This document shows, one piece after another, positions 8,669 through 17,499 of a stretch of 64,000 nucleotides of DNA (position 1 is the first letter of the stretch; each line of letters begins with the position of its first letter). The position numbers were made by a program, and so were the translations under genes. Under the pieces are notes generated by a model. It worked only from the letters and a program-made list of their open reading frames with translations, ran no database searches and was not told where the DNA came from. Origin of the DNA: Mesorhizobium sp. (lineage in GTDB: Bacteria; Pseudomonadota; Alphaproteobacteria; Rhizobiales; Rhizobiaceae); NCBI GenBank assembly GCA_004017535.1, contig SAJS01000003.1:372001-436000 (forward strand), given 5' to 3'.

Positions 8669-10759
8669 TCAGGCCGCCTCGTCGACCAGCATGGCGCCGG
8701 TCGGCAGCCGCCCCATCACGGAGACCGCTTCCGAGGTCGACGCGACATCGCGCATCGGCGTCGCGTTCAGCCTGGCGACGAGCAGGATCTCGTCGGCCAT
8801 GGCGACCAGCGGCAGGACGTTGAGATCGTCGGCCAGAGCGCCGCCGTCGACGACGACAAGCTCGAAGCTGCGATTGGCCTCGGCCAGCATGCGATGGGCG
8901 AAATAGAGCGCCTGTGCTTCCTGGAACACGGCTGCCGGCCGGCCCCGGCCGATGAGCGCGACGGAACTGCCCGGCGCATAGCGGCTGACCGCGTCGAGCG
9001 GATATTCGCCGCGCAGCACGTCAAGCACGCCGGGCTGCGGGTCCTTCTGGCCCTTGCCGGCATTGATATCGATGAACAGCACGCGGCGTCCCCTGGCTGC
9101 CGCCGCGTTGGCGAGCTGCCATGCAACCCTCGAGCGCTGGGTCTTGTCCTCGGGCGGCGACGCCACCAGGATCGAAGGCACAAGCGGCCAGTCGGGCGGA
9201 CGCCTCGTGGCGGCGGCGATGCGCTGCAGCGCCAGCCCGGCCACGGCGTCGGTCTTCTGCGCCACGCCGCCGGCGCGGCCGGAGCGGCGGCGTCCCCTGC
9301 CCGGCAACACGCCCAGCACCGGCGCTTCGATGGCCGACTGCATCTGGTTGGCGGAAAGCACGGTCGGCGAGAGATATTCGGCGATCAGCGCCATGCCGAT
9401 GCCCAGCGCCAGCCCGCCGAACACGGCGCCGAAGACAAGCAGCCCCTTCGGCGGCCAGCTCTTCTTCAGCGCCGGCATGGCCTCTGAGATGATGCGGGCA
9501 TTGGTGCTGTCGACATTGGTCTGCTCGCGCGTTTCCTGGGCGCGCTGCAGGTAGTTGGCATAAACCGTGCGCACGGCCTCGAGGTCGCGCTGCAACTCAC
9601 GCAGGCGCACCGAAGCCTGGTCGGTATCGAGCGATTTCGACTTGAGCGCCGCCACCTTGGCCTGCAGGGCCTGCTGGTTGGCCAGGGACCGTTCATAATC
9701 GGTCTCCGCCGCCGTGACGATGCGGCCAAGCTCTCGCTGGATCAGCACGCGCAGGTCGCGCAGCTGCTGCTGGGCGGCGATCATCGAGGGGTGGCGCGGC
9801 CCGAGCCCGGTGCCGAGCTGGGCGATCTGGTCGACCAGCGCCGCTTCCTGTGCCCTGAGGCTCGAAATCGTCGAGGAGCGCGTGGCCTCCGAGGTCGCGT
9901 CCGTCGCGCTCCCCTGCCTGCGCAGTTGATCGACCTGCGCCTTCAGCTGCTGGGTGCGCGCCTGCGCGGCGGTCAGCTCGGCATTGAGCCCGGTCAGTTC
10001 CTGGTCGCTCACCAGATTGCCCTGGGCCATCACCATGTTGTGCTGCGAGCGGTAGGCCTCGACCGCGTTCTCGGCCTGCTCGACGCGCTTGCGCTGTTCG
10101 TCGAGCCGCGCGGTGATCGCCTCGGAGGCCTTGGCCGCCTTGTCCTTGCGCGCGTCGGCCTGGTCGGCAAGGTAGGCGGTGGCGATGGCGTTGGCGATGT
10201 CCGATGCCTTCTGCGGGCTCCTGGCGGTGATGATGATGTTGAGCACCAGAACCTTGTCGTCGCGCTTGACGGCGAGGACACGGCGCAGCGAATCCAGCGT
10301 TGTCGCCGTCCTGTCGCTGTCATTGTCGCCGAAGAGCTTGCCTATCCAGCGGCCGAGAACGCCCTGCCCGTTGAAATCCGGATCTTCTGTGAGGTTCGTC
10401 GCCTTGATCGCGCGCAGCAGGACGCCGTTCGACTGCGCGACGCTGACCTGGCTCTCGACCTGGGTGATGCCGCCGTCGGGCGAGATGCGGCTCGGATTGA
10501 CGTCGTTGGTGACGACTTGCAGGTCCTCGGGGTCGACGATGATCTGCGCCGTCGAGGAATAGAGCGCCGGCGTCAGCATCGTGTAGACGAGCGTCACGGC
10601 GGTGAGCAGCGCGGTGACGGCAAGGATCAGGACGCGGCGCCGCAACAGGATGCGGCCGAGGTCGCCAAGCTCGACGGTGGGTGACGCTGGCGCGGGCGCG
10701 GGCGTGTAATAGGCCGGCGCCGGCGCGACAGCCTCCGGAGCGTTGTGCTGAGGCACCAT
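8669..10759 (-). CDS. Wzc/GumC-type polysaccharide co-polymerase with degenerate kinase domain
   Basis: 696 residues from the ATG at 10759; an in-frame TTG at 10810 would add 17. Order of parts: proline-rich tail, first membrane segment (residues about 45-65), Wzz domain, long coiled coil (roughly 190-420, rich in Gln/Ala/Arg), second membrane segment about 445, then a cytoplasmic BY-kinase-like Rossmann domain. In BY-kinases the Walker A reads about GEGKS/T; here the segment is ASPPEDKTQRSRVAWQLA, with no P-loop glycines or GKS/T. The Walker A' equivalent is LFIDIN, and no tyrosine cluster follows. It therefore probably sets chain length and export without tyrosine phosphorylation. Stop abuts the polymerase gene. 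Confidence 0.82.
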   Translation of the reverse strand: MVPQHNAPEAVAPAPAYYTPAPAPASPTVELGDLGRILLRRRVLILAVTALLTAVTLVYTMLTPALYSSTAQIIVDPEDLQVVTNDVNPSRISPDGGITQVESQVSVAQSNGVLLRAIKATNLTEDPDFNGQGVLGRWIGKLFGDNDSDRTATTLDSLRRVLAVKRDDKVLVLNIIITARSPQKASDIANAIATAYLADQADARKDKAAKASEAITARLDEQRKRVEQAENAVEAYRSQHNMVMAQGNLVSDQELTGLNAELTAAQARTQQLKAQVDQLRRQGSATDATSEATRSSTISSLRAQEAALVDQIAQLGTGLGPRHPSMIAAQQQLRDLRVLIQRELGRIVTAAETDYERSLANQQALQAKVAALKSKSLDTDQASVRLRELQRDLEAVRTVYANYLQRAQETREQTNVDSTNARIISEAMPALKKSWPPKGLLVFGAVFGGLALGIGMALIAEYLSPTVLSANQMQSAIEAPVLGVLPGRGRRRSGRAGGVAQKTDAVAGLALQRIAAATRRPPDWPLVPSILVASPPEDKTQRSRVAWQLANAAAARGRRVLFIDINAGKGQKDPQPGVLDVLRGEYPLDAVSRYAPGSSVALIGRGRPAAVFQEAQALYFAHRMLAEANRSFELVVVDGGALADDLNVLPLVAMADEILLVARLNATPMRDVASTSEAVSVMGRLPTGAMLVDEAA

Positions 10760-10891
10760 GAGCAGGGGTGGTTGCAAAGGTCGCTCCGACAACGCTCCAT
10801 CGGCCGGCAAGACAAGAAATGCGGCGTTGGCTTAGCTATTCCCGGCAACGATTAAAACACTGTTAATTATGTTCATAAATTGGGACTGCCC

Positions 10892-10907
10892 TGGCACGAA
10901 GTTTGCA
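10892..10907 (+). promoter_or_regulatory. Sigma-54 promoter for GINT1-like / FAD monooxygenase operon
   Basis: TGGCACGAAGTTTGCA fits the -24/-12 consensus, GG and GC 10 bp apart. It lies about 116 bp upstream of the ATG at 11024, in the divergent gap with the Wzc-like gene. Confidence 0.75.
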
Positions 10908-11023
10908 CCGACACAGTGGAAATTAGGTGCAGCTGAAATTGGAGACATCGTGCGCATGCGGCGGGAACTAGAACCGGCGGGCCTGCCTGCCGGCTCGGAA
11001 GGCGAGTCGCCGGGGGACCGAGC

Positions 11024-12556
11024 ATGCGCCTGAGCCTGCGCCTCAACGGCGACCGCGTGCGCGCTTTCCATGTCGCGCTGGCCGAAAGGCTGTCGCAGCT
11101 GCCCGGGCTCGAGCTTTGCGTCGACGCGCGTCCGGCGGCGGGCGGTGTGCCGCAGGCGGCCGAGGCGCTGTTCCAGCTTGAGACGCTTATCCACCGCCTG
11201 CCCGGCAATGGGACGGCAAGGCGTGTGCCGATTTCGGCCCTCGCCGGCCATGCGAGGGCGTCCGCGCCGACCGATCTCATTATCGACCTCGTCGGCGATG
11301 TCGAGCCGCAAGGCGGACAGGTCTGGCGGGTCGCCTATGACGGCGTCTGCGGCGAGGAAGCCCTGCTGGCGCTCATCCTTTCCGGCCGCACGCCGCTCGC
11401 CCGCCTGGAGCAAAACGGCGCGACCATCGCCGAAGGGCGGCTCGGCACCGAATATCACGGCATCGCGCTGGCGTCCTTCCAGGACATGCTGGCGCGCACG
11501 GCCAGCCTGATCGTGGCGGCGGTGGCCGGCGCCGCGCGCTCGCACCTGCCCGTGTTGCCCGAACCGCCATCCGGGGCGTCACCCCCGCCCATGCCATCGG
11601 CCACGAAGCTCGGTGTGCGGGCCGCCAAGGCCACGGCGCGGCGCATCGTCCAGCAGATCTATCATCTGTGCTACAACGCCCCGCACTGGCGGGTCGGCTG
11701 GCGCACGACCGCAGGCAAGGACCTCTACGATCTGCGCGCCCATCCGCCATCAGGCTGGCGCGACCTGGCCGACGACGGCAGCCGCTTCTACGCCGACCCG
11801 TTCCCGGTGCTTCACCGCGGCCAGGTGACGCTGTTCGTGGAGGACTATATCCATCGCACCGGCAAGGCGATCCTGTCGGCGGTGGCTTTCGGGCCGAACG
11901 GACCGGCAGGCACCCCGAAGCCGGTGCTGGAACTGCCCTACCACCTCTCCTACCCCTTCGTATTCGAGCGCGACGGCGAGATGTGGATGGTGCCGGAAAG
12001 CGGCGCCAACCGCAGCGTCGATCTCTACCGCGCCACCGCGTTCCCGGGCGGCTGGGTCAAGGAAGCGACGCTGCTGTCGGACACCGTCGCCAGCGACGCA
12101 ACGCTTGTCGAGCATGGCGGGCGTTGGTGGATGTTCGCCACCGTGCGCGATGGCGGCGGCGCCTTCTCGGACCAGTTGCATCTGTGGTCGGCGCCGGATT
12201 TCCGCGGGCCGTGGACGCCGCATCCGAAGAACCCCGTTATGATCGACATAGCGTCGGCGCGCCCCGCGGGCCGCATGGTGAGCCGCGGCGGGCAGCTTCT
12301 GCGTCCGGTGCAGGACTGCCGCAGGAGCTACGGCGCCGCGCTCGGCATCGCGCGGGTCACGCGTCTCGACGAGGGCGGCTTCGAGCAGGTCGTCGAGACG
12401 ATCCTCAATCCGGGCGCCGGCTGGGCCGGCCGCAAGCTGCATACGCTCAACGAAGCGGGCGGACTGGAATTCATAGATGGCTCGGCATTGGCGCCGCGCT
12501 GGAAGCAGGCTCAGCGGCGGGAGAGCATGCCCCCGGGCCTTGGAGACAAGCAATGA
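11024..12556 (+). CDS. GINT1-like beta-propeller protein of the EPS locus
   Basis: 510 residues. The N-terminal 190 residues resemble no domain I can name. From about residue 220 the protein has blades typical of the GH43-like propeller annotated as glucosamine inositolphosphorylceramide transferase 1 N-terminal domain: DGSRFYADPFPV, VTLFVEDY, GEMWMVPESGANRSVDLYR and RWWMFATVRD. Such modules occur in EPS clusters, often attached to formyl- or glycosyltransferases, and are suspected to modify sugars; the reaction is not established. No signal peptide. ATG at 11024; the stop overlaps the start of the next gene (ATGA). It is first in an operon behind the sigma-54 site at 10892. Confidence 0.65.
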   Translation: MRLSLRLNGDRVRAFHVALAERLSQLPGLELCVDARPAAGGVPQAAEALFQLETLIHRLPGNGTARRVPISALAGHARASAPTDLIIDLVGDVEPQGGQVWRVAYDGVCGEEALLALILSGRTPLARLEQNGATIAEGRLGTEYHGIALASFQDMLARTASLIVAAVAGAARSHLPVLPEPPSGASPPPMPSATKLGVRAAKATARRIVQQIYHLCYNAPHWRVGWRTTAGKDLYDLRAHPPSGWRDLADDGSRFYADPFPVLHRGQVTLFVEDYIHRTGKAILSAVAFGPNGPAGTPKPVLELPYHLSYPFVFERDGEMWMVPESGANRSVDLYRATAFPGGWVKEATLLSDTVASDATLVEHGGRWWMFATVRDGGGAFSDQLHLWSAPDFRGPWTPHPKNPVMIDIASARPAGRMVSRGGQLLRPVQDCRRSYGAALGIARVTRLDEGGFEQVVETILNPGAGWAGRKLHTLNEAGGLEFIDGSALAPRWKQAQRRESMPPGLGDKQ

Positions 12557-13761
12557 GCATCATCGAGAACCACGAAACGCCCGCAGCCCCGCCCGGCCGG
12601 ACCGAGGTGGAAGTGGCAATCGTCGGCGCCGGGCTGGCCGGAACCGTTCTGGCGATAACGCTCGCCAAGGCCGGCCGCAAGGTGGCGCTGATCGATCCGC
12701 ACCGTGTCCACCATGACGAATTCCGGGCCGAGAAAACCCGCGACGAACAGATGCGGCTGTTCGAGAAGCTTGGCCTGGGCTCAGTCTTCAGATCGCTCTC
12801 CACGCCGATGACCGATCTCCATGTCTTCCGCTTCGGCCAGTTGTTCGAGCGCAAGCAGACCTTTGAATACGCCTTCTCCTACGCGCCGCTGGTCAACGGC
12901 ATGCGCGCGGCGCTGCCTCCGGAAGTGCCGCTGACGATAGGCAAGGTCGCCGAGGTGTCGACCGGGCCGGACCGGCAGCGCCTGGTGCTCACCGACGGCT
13001 CGGTCATCGACGCGCGGCTTCTGGTGGTGGCCACCGGCTACAGTGAGGCGGTGCGGCGCGCCATCGGCGTCGAGCGCATCGAGGAATCGAAGGCGCATTC
13101 GCTGTCGATGGGCTTCGATCTGGCGATGACGCCGCAGGAATTCGGCCTGCAGTCCCTCACCTTCTACGCAAAGCGTGTCGCCGATCGCATTGCCTTTCTT
13201 ACCATCTTCCGGATCGGCGAGCGGCTGCGGGCGAACATGTTCGTCTATCGGACCGTCGCCGACCCGTGGGTGCGGGCGTTCCGCGAGAACCCGCAAAAGA
13301 TGCTTCAGGACCTGATGCCGGAGATTGCCCAGCGGTGCGGCAACTTCGCCGTGGCCAGCGAGGTCGAGGTGCGGCAGGTCAGCCTGACGACGACACGGGG
13401 CCATCGCCGCGACGGCGTAGTCTTCATCGGCGATGCGTTCGCCACGACCTGCCCGGCGCAAGGCGACGGCATAAACCGCGTGCTAACCGATGTCGATTGC
13501 CTCAGCTCAACGCATATACCCGCCTGGCTCGAAACGCCCGGCATGGCGGCCGACAAGATCTGCGCCTTCTATGACGATCCGATCAAGGTCGCGGCCGACA
13601 CCAGGGCCCTGCGCGCCAGCATCTATGCCAAGCGCATCACCACCGAGACGGGACTGGAATGGCGCCTGCGCCGCCTGCGCAACAACACGGCGCGGCAGTT
13701 GATGGTCTTCAGCCGACGTATCCGCGAAGCGGGAAGACCGGCCGAGCCGCGCGCGGCGTGA
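12553..13761 (+). CDS. FAD-dependent monooxygenase (PHBH-like)
   Basis: 402 residues. The N-terminal Rossmann motif VGAGLAGTVLAITLAKAG binds FAD, residues 45-60 hold the RxxK/R-type follow-on, and GDAFATTCPAQGDGINRVL is the second FAD motif (GD) of group A aromatic-hydroxylase-like flavoproteins. In EPS loci such enzymes are rare; it could oxidise a lipid carrier, a quinone or a sugar-linked group, which is unproven. It is translationally coupled (4-bp overlap) to the GINT1-like gene, so its product probably acts in the same pathway. The C-terminal 50 residues are strongly basic. Confidence 0.72.
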   Translation: MSIIENHETPAAPPGRTEVEVAIVGAGLAGTVLAITLAKAGRKVALIDPHRVHHDEFRAEKTRDEQMRLFEKLGLGSVFRSLSTPMTDLHVFRFGQLFERKQTFEYAFSYAPLVNGMRAALPPEVPLTIGKVAEVSTGPDRQRLVLTDGSVIDARLLVVATGYSEAVRRAIGVERIEESKAHSLSMGFDLAMTPQEFGLQSLTFYAKRVADRIAFLTIFRIGERLRANMFVYRTVADPWVRAFRENPQKMLQDLMPEIAQRCGNFAVASEVEVRQVSLTTTRGHRRDGVVFIGDAFATTCPAQGDGINRVLTDVDCLSSTHIPAWLETPGMAADKICAFYDDPIKVAADTRALRASIYAKRITTETGLEWRLRRLRNNTARQLMVFSRRIREAGRPAEPRAA

Positions 13762-14093
13762 GGGGGGCGTGGCGCCGCCGCGCCTGGGAACGTCATCGTG
13801 ACTGAGCTTACGAATCCGTAAGTCGCGTGCCTGGCGATGCCGGCTTAAATCGCGGTTGAGCAGTGTCTCCTGCTCGGCGGGACAGCACTCCCGTCGCGTC
13901 AATGGCCCGCTGCCGTCTCTATTCGGTCCGGCAGTGGGCTATCGAGCGGGGGGGACACAGGATCTTTTCCGCCGCCCGTGATATCCGCCTGAACGCCCGG
14001 CACCGGCGCCGACAGGATCGGCGCTCTCCGCGCCCGGGGGTTGGCCCCGCACCGAGCTTCGCCCTATCTTCGGATTGAAACAAGGACACGACC
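13762..14093. other. Gene-free stretch
   Basis: 332 bp with no convincing gene. A small hairpin (CTTACG/CGTAAG, 13807-13822) without a T run may end the upstream operon. No promoter is recognised. Confidence 0.4.
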
Positions 14094-14591
14094 ATGACCC
14101 GTATCCGGGCGATGACGAGGACCGACCTTGCCGGTGTATCGCGGCTGCTCGGCCAATCCTGGCGGCGGACCTACGCGCCGATCATGGGCGACGAGACCGT
14201 GGCCCGGCTTTCCGACGAAAGGCATGCGCCGGACAGGCTCGCGGAAGAACTCGAAGACGAGGACAAGATGTCCTTCGTCGCCGAACGCGCCGACGGCTCG
14301 ATCGCCGGCTATGCCATGGCGGCGATGGACGCCAAAGGCGACGTCACGCTGGAGCGGCTGCATATCGAGCCGCAGGCGTTCGGCAGCGGGCTTGCGGTCG
14401 ACCTTCTGCATGCCGTGCTTGCCGCCCATGCCGGCATTCCCTCGATCGCGCTGGAGGTGATCGAAGGCAACGACCGCGCGATCGCCTTCTACCGCAAGCA
14501 CGGCTTCGAGGTGGTAGAGCGCCGCGAGGCCGCCCACGGCGTCGGCGGCCACGCCTCGCTGATCATGCGCCGCATGCTGCCGATGGCTTAG
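14094..14591 (+). CDS. GNAT N-acetyltransferase
   Basis: 165 residues with the RimI-like GNAT layout: acetyl-CoA pyrophosphate-binding segment around residues 83-105 (LHIEPQAFGSGLAVDLL, a loose R/Q-x-x-G-x-G/A loop) and the C-terminal ALEVIEGNDRAIAFYRKHGF stretch with the conserved Asn and Tyr. It transfers acetyl from acetyl-CoA to an amine; the substrate is unknown. ATG at 14094. It converges on the ABC transporter genes and appears to be a single-gene unit. Confidence 0.82.
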   Translation: MTRIRAMTRTDLAGVSRLLGQSWRRTYAPIMGDETVARLSDERHAPDRLAEELEDEDKMSFVAERADGSIAGYAMAAMDAKGDVTLERLHIEPQAFGSGLAVDLLHAVLAAHAGIPSIALEVIEGNDRAIAFYRKHGFEVVERREAAHGVGGHASLIMRRMLPMA

Positions 14592-14598
14592 ATCGACA

Positions 14599-15351
14599 TC
14601 AGGCAGCGGCCCGCGTTCGCAGCGCTTGCATGACGCTTGCCTCGAACGCTCCCGGCGCCCTGCCTGCCTCGGCCAGTTGCGCCGTATCCCAGCTCCGGGT
14701 CAGGCTTCCGTCGGCCACCAGGACGGCGCGGTTGCAGAGCGCCGGCACGGCTTCCACCACATGGGTCGACACGATCACGGCGTGGCGGCCGCTCGCGCAA
14801 AGCGCGGTGATCACGCGCTTCACCTCCCAAGCGGCAACTGGATCGAGGCCGTTCAGCGTCTCGTCGAAAATCAGCAGCGGCGGCCGGCCGAGAAGCGCAG
14901 CAACGATCGCGACCTTGGCACGCGTGCCGAGCGAATATTCGGCGATCGGGCGGTCGATCCAGCGCCCGAGCTCCAGCCGCTCCACAAGGTCGGCGCCCGG
15001 CAGATCGGCACTCGGCAGATCGTCGGGCGCGCAGCCGCGGATCGAGGCGACGAGCTCGATATATTGGCGTCCCGACAGCGGCGCCGGCAATTCATGCGGC
15101 TCGATGGCGAGGCCGAAGCCGGCCTTGGCGCGCTCCGGCGCGGTGGCAAGCGCGATGCCGTCGATCGTCACGCTGCCGCCGAGCAACGGGATCTGGCCGG
15201 TGATCGCCCTGATGAGCGTCGACTTGCCCGAACCATTGGCGCCGAGCAGGCCGAGAATATCGCCCCGGCGGAGCGATAGATCGATGCCGCGCACCACGGC
15301 GCGCCCGCGATAGCCCGCGCTGAGCGCTTCGACGGTAAGGACTTCAGCCAT
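14599..15351 (-). CDS. ABC transporter ATP-binding protein
   Basis: 250 residues with every ATPase motif in order: Walker A GANGSGKST near residue 37, a Q-loop region, the signature YSLGTRAKVAI (a variant of LSGGQ), Walker B PLLIFDE and the switch His in VIVSTHV. The arrangement matches CcmA/drug-export type ATPases. Its start overlaps the end of the permease gene by 8 bp, so the two form one transporter. Direction of transport is likely export because no periplasmic binding protein is present. The substrate is unknown. Confidence 0.88.
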   Translation of the reverse strand: MAEVLTVEALSAGYRGRAVVRGIDLSLRRGDILGLLGANGSGKSTLIRAITGQIPLLGGSVTIDGIALATAPERAKAGFGLAIEPHELPAPLSGRQYIELVASIRGCAPDDLPSADLPGADLVERLELGRWIDRPIAEYSLGTRAKVAIVAALLGRPPLLIFDETLNGLDPVAAWEVKRVITALCASGRHAVIVSTHVVEAVPALCNRAVLVADGSLTRSWDTAQLAEAGRAPGAFEASVMQALRTRAAA

Positions 15352-16495
15352 TGCGATACCTTTGTCGGGTTCGGTGCCACAGGAAAACCACCAGCGCCGC
15401 CAGGCCGATCAGCACGGTGCGTCCATATTCGAGCGTTTCATAGCCGGCATAGGCGAGCGCGCTGGCGAAGCTCAGCATGGCGACAAAGGGCGCGTTGAGG
15501 AAATAGGCGCCGAACACCGCATAGGCGCCGTTCAGCACCAGCAGCCAGACCCCACCCGCCACCGGCACGGCCCATGCCGACGGCTCGGCCGCGAGCGCCG
15601 CGCCCGCCGGCAACAGGAAAAAGGCGAGCGACAATTGCAGCGGCAGTTGCAACAGCCGCAGCCACACGCGCGTGAAGCCGATGGGCGCCGTGCGCAGCAC
15701 CGGGGAGCCGAGCGGCTGGCAGCGCAGGCTGAGCATGAAGACGAGAATGCCGCCCGCCAGTCCCGCGACCGCCGCCGGCCCGGCCGTGCGGCCGGCAAGG
15801 CTTGCCCATGCGCCAAGGACGGCCGCGGCCGCCAATACCGGGCCGGCCGCGGCGAGCTTCCATGACGGCCGCAAATGGCCGCCCGGCAGTTTCCACGCCC
15901 AGCTCGAAAGCCAGCGCGGACGCGCCCGGTCGAGGCGGCGCAGCCAGGGCCTTCCAACCGGCGCCGTCTCGCTCGCCGCCTCATCGAGGAGAAGGCGTGG
16001 CCGCCGCAGGCGCCAAAGGGCGGCCGTGCCGAAGCCCAGGGCAAACAGGATCGCCGCGCCCAGGCCCCAGGCCGCCGGCAACGGCTTTCCAATGATGGCG
16101 CAGGCGAAGCCGACCAAAACGACAACCAGGACGCCCAGCGGTGCGAAGATCGCCAGCGTCGCCCTGCCGGCCATGTGACGGCGCTGTCCGGGCGCAAGCG
16201 GCAGCGCCTTGAGGAAGGGCGCGAAAGCCCGTTCAAGGCAGAGCCTGGCGACCGCGTTGCCTGTGAGTGCCCCGAGCACGACCAGGGTGAGCGGCAGGCC
16301 AAGAGTCCACAGCAGCTGGTCATCCCGCAATTTCGGCGCCGCGGCATGGAGGGCGAGCACGATATCGGCGATCGCATAGGCCAGCAGCGCGCCGCCGCCG
16401 AGCCCGATCCAGGCGAGATCGCGGCGCCGCATCGCCCGCAGGCCGGCGATGAGCTCGCGCCGGAGCAATATCAGGACAAGCCGGTCGTGCCGCAT
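15344..16495 (-). CDS. ABC transporter permease
   Basis: About 383 residues from ATG 16495, with some 10 hydrophobic segments. A longer version from a GTG at 16540 would begin inside a dispersed repeat (16521-16625) and is not preferred. Residues about 60-85 and 330-380 are membrane spans; a central loop (about 150-200) is Arg/Pro-rich. It pairs with the ATPase gene that overlaps its 3' end. It is similar in style to exporter permeases of the ABC-2 class, but no diagnostic motif is visible, so the family is uncertain. Confidence 0.72.
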   Translation of the reverse strand: MRHDRLVLILLRRELIAGLRAMRRRDLAWIGLGGGALLAYAIADIVLALHAAAPKLRDDQLLWTLGLPLTLVVLGALTGNAVARLCLERAFAPFLKALPLAPGQRRHMAGRATLAIFAPLGVLVVVLVGFACAIIGKPLPAAWGLGAAILFALGFGTAALWRLRRPRLLLDEAASETAPVGRPWLRRLDRARPRWLSSWAWKLPGGHLRPSWKLAAAGPVLAAAAVLGAWASLAGRTAGPAAVAGLAGGILVFMLSLRCQPLGSPVLRTAPIGFTRVWLRLLQLPLQLSLAFFLLPAGAALAAEPSAWAVPVAGGVWLLVLNGAYAVFGAYFLNAPFVAMLSFASALAYAGYETLEYGRTVLIGLAALVVFLWHRTRQRYRNG

Positions 16496-16520
16496 TGGTT
16501 CGTCATCATGGTTCCGACAC

Positions 16521-16625
16521 CAGAGCGGTTCAGCGTTCACGGAATCGCCGAACTACTCTAAGCCTTTGTATTTACGCAATTCCGGACGGAAAACTGCTAC
16601 GCACTTTTCCTGGAATTGCTCTAGA
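16521..16625 (-). repeat. Dispersed ~100-bp repeat (family D)
   Basis: In minus orientation it runs from CTAGAGCAATTCCAGGAAAA through TCCGGAATTGCGTAAA to AGCGGTTCG-like sequence ending near CTCTG. A second full copy is at 30494-30593 and a short remnant at 59108-59130. It ends 26 bp before the preferred permease start. Confidence 0.85.
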
Positions 16626-16663
16626 ATAGGTCACGGCAATTGTGCCGCGAGTGGGGCGATGGC

Positions 16664-17062
16664 TCACCCGTTCGGCTTCGTGTTGACGTTCTTCATGGCG
16701 GCAAGCAGGTAGTCCTGCACCGTCGCCTGAAGGTTGGTGGTGGCGGCGCGCACCGCGGCCATCGCCTGCCTGACCGCCGCCTCGTCGAAAGGCTGCGCCT
16801 TCTCGGCCGCAGCCAGGTCGGCGCGCGCCGCCCGCAGCTGCCGCAGGGCTTCGAATGTGCGGGCGCGGTTGTCGCGCATGACCGCGCGGAACTCCTTGCG
16901 CACCTCTGGCGAGTAGGCGCCCGCGACCTCCGCCAGCAGCCCGCGCCCGACCGCCGCCTGGCGCAGGCCATGCGCTGCATAGCCGACGAAGAAGAAGTTG
17001 AGCGCGAGCGAAAGGGCGAGCACAACCAGCACCGCAGCCCAGATCCACGAGCGACCGTTCAT
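16664..17062 (-). CDS. Periplasmic heavy-metal-sensor-like protein (CnrX/Spy type)
   Basis: 132 residues: short basic start, one membrane anchor at about 8-28 (AAVLVVLALSLALNFFFVG), then an all-helical, Ala/Arg-rich periplasmic domain with alternating heptads to residue 125. This matches the periplasmic metal-sensor family related to CnrX, which senses stress or metal and controls a partner anti-sigma factor. There are few Met/His residues, so direct metal binding is doubtful. Its start overlaps the upstream gene stop by 4 bp, completing a three-gene sigma/anti-sigma/sensor unit. Function beyond that is inference from context. Confidence 0.7.
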   Translation of the reverse strand: MNGRSWIWAAVLVVLALSLALNFFFVGYAAHGLRQAAVGRGLLAEVAGAYSPEVRKEFRAVMRDNRARTFEALRQLRAARADLAAAEKAQPFDEAAVRQAMAAVRAATTNLQATVQDYLLAAMKNVNTKPNG

Positions 17063-17499
17063 AGCGCGTCCCCCTCACCCACATCGCCGGCGATTGGCGG
17101 CCCGCCGTCGTCGGGTAGCCTTGCGCCGGCGGCGAGCGCCAGAAGCTCGGAATCCTGCGACTGGTCCTGAAGACGCGCCACCTGGTAGCCGGCGATTGTC
17201 GCGATGACCAGCAAGGCCGCGGCGCAAGCGGCGATGCCGGCCGGCGCGACGAGGAAGCGCGGCAGCAGCGAAGGACGCGCCGCGCCGCGATCGATGCGCG
17301 CCAGCACCTTGCGCGCCACAGCGCGGTCGTCGCCCTCGACCAGGGCGGCCTGCCGCACGAGCCTGTCGAGCGCCGCGTCGGCGTCGGCATCGCCGTCAAG
17401 CGCCATCAATGCCAGGGCGGGCCCTCTCAAGGCCGCCGGCCAGGCATCGATGTCGTCGCCGAAGCGGCGCCGGTTGTTCTCGAGTTCCTCGCGTGTCAT
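17059..17499 (-). CDS. Putative anti-sigma factor, single-pass membrane protein
   Basis: 146 residues. A cytoplasmic N-terminal helical domain (about 1-85, acidic, with WPAALRGP) is followed by one membrane segment at about 88-108 (APAGIAACAAALLVIATIAG) and a short acidic periplasmic tail. Placement directly between an ECF sigma gene (4-bp overlap) and a metal-sensor-like gene (4-bp overlap) is the usual place for the anti-sigma factor. No zinc-binding HxxxCxxC motif is present, so it is not a ZAS-type protein. The call rests on architecture and context. Confidence 0.65.
   Translation of the reverse strand: MTREELENNRRRFGDDIDAWPAALRGPALALMALDGDADADAALDRLVRQAALVEGDDRAVARKVLARIDRGAARPSLLPRFLVAPAGIAACAAALLVIATIAGYQVARLQDQSQDSELLALAAGARLPDDGGPPIAGDVGEGDAL

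Noticed and set aside
16496-16540. GTG start at 16540 extending the ABC permease by 15 residues
   Set aside because: The extension lies inside a dispersed family D repeat and has no ribosome site; the ATG at 16495 is better.
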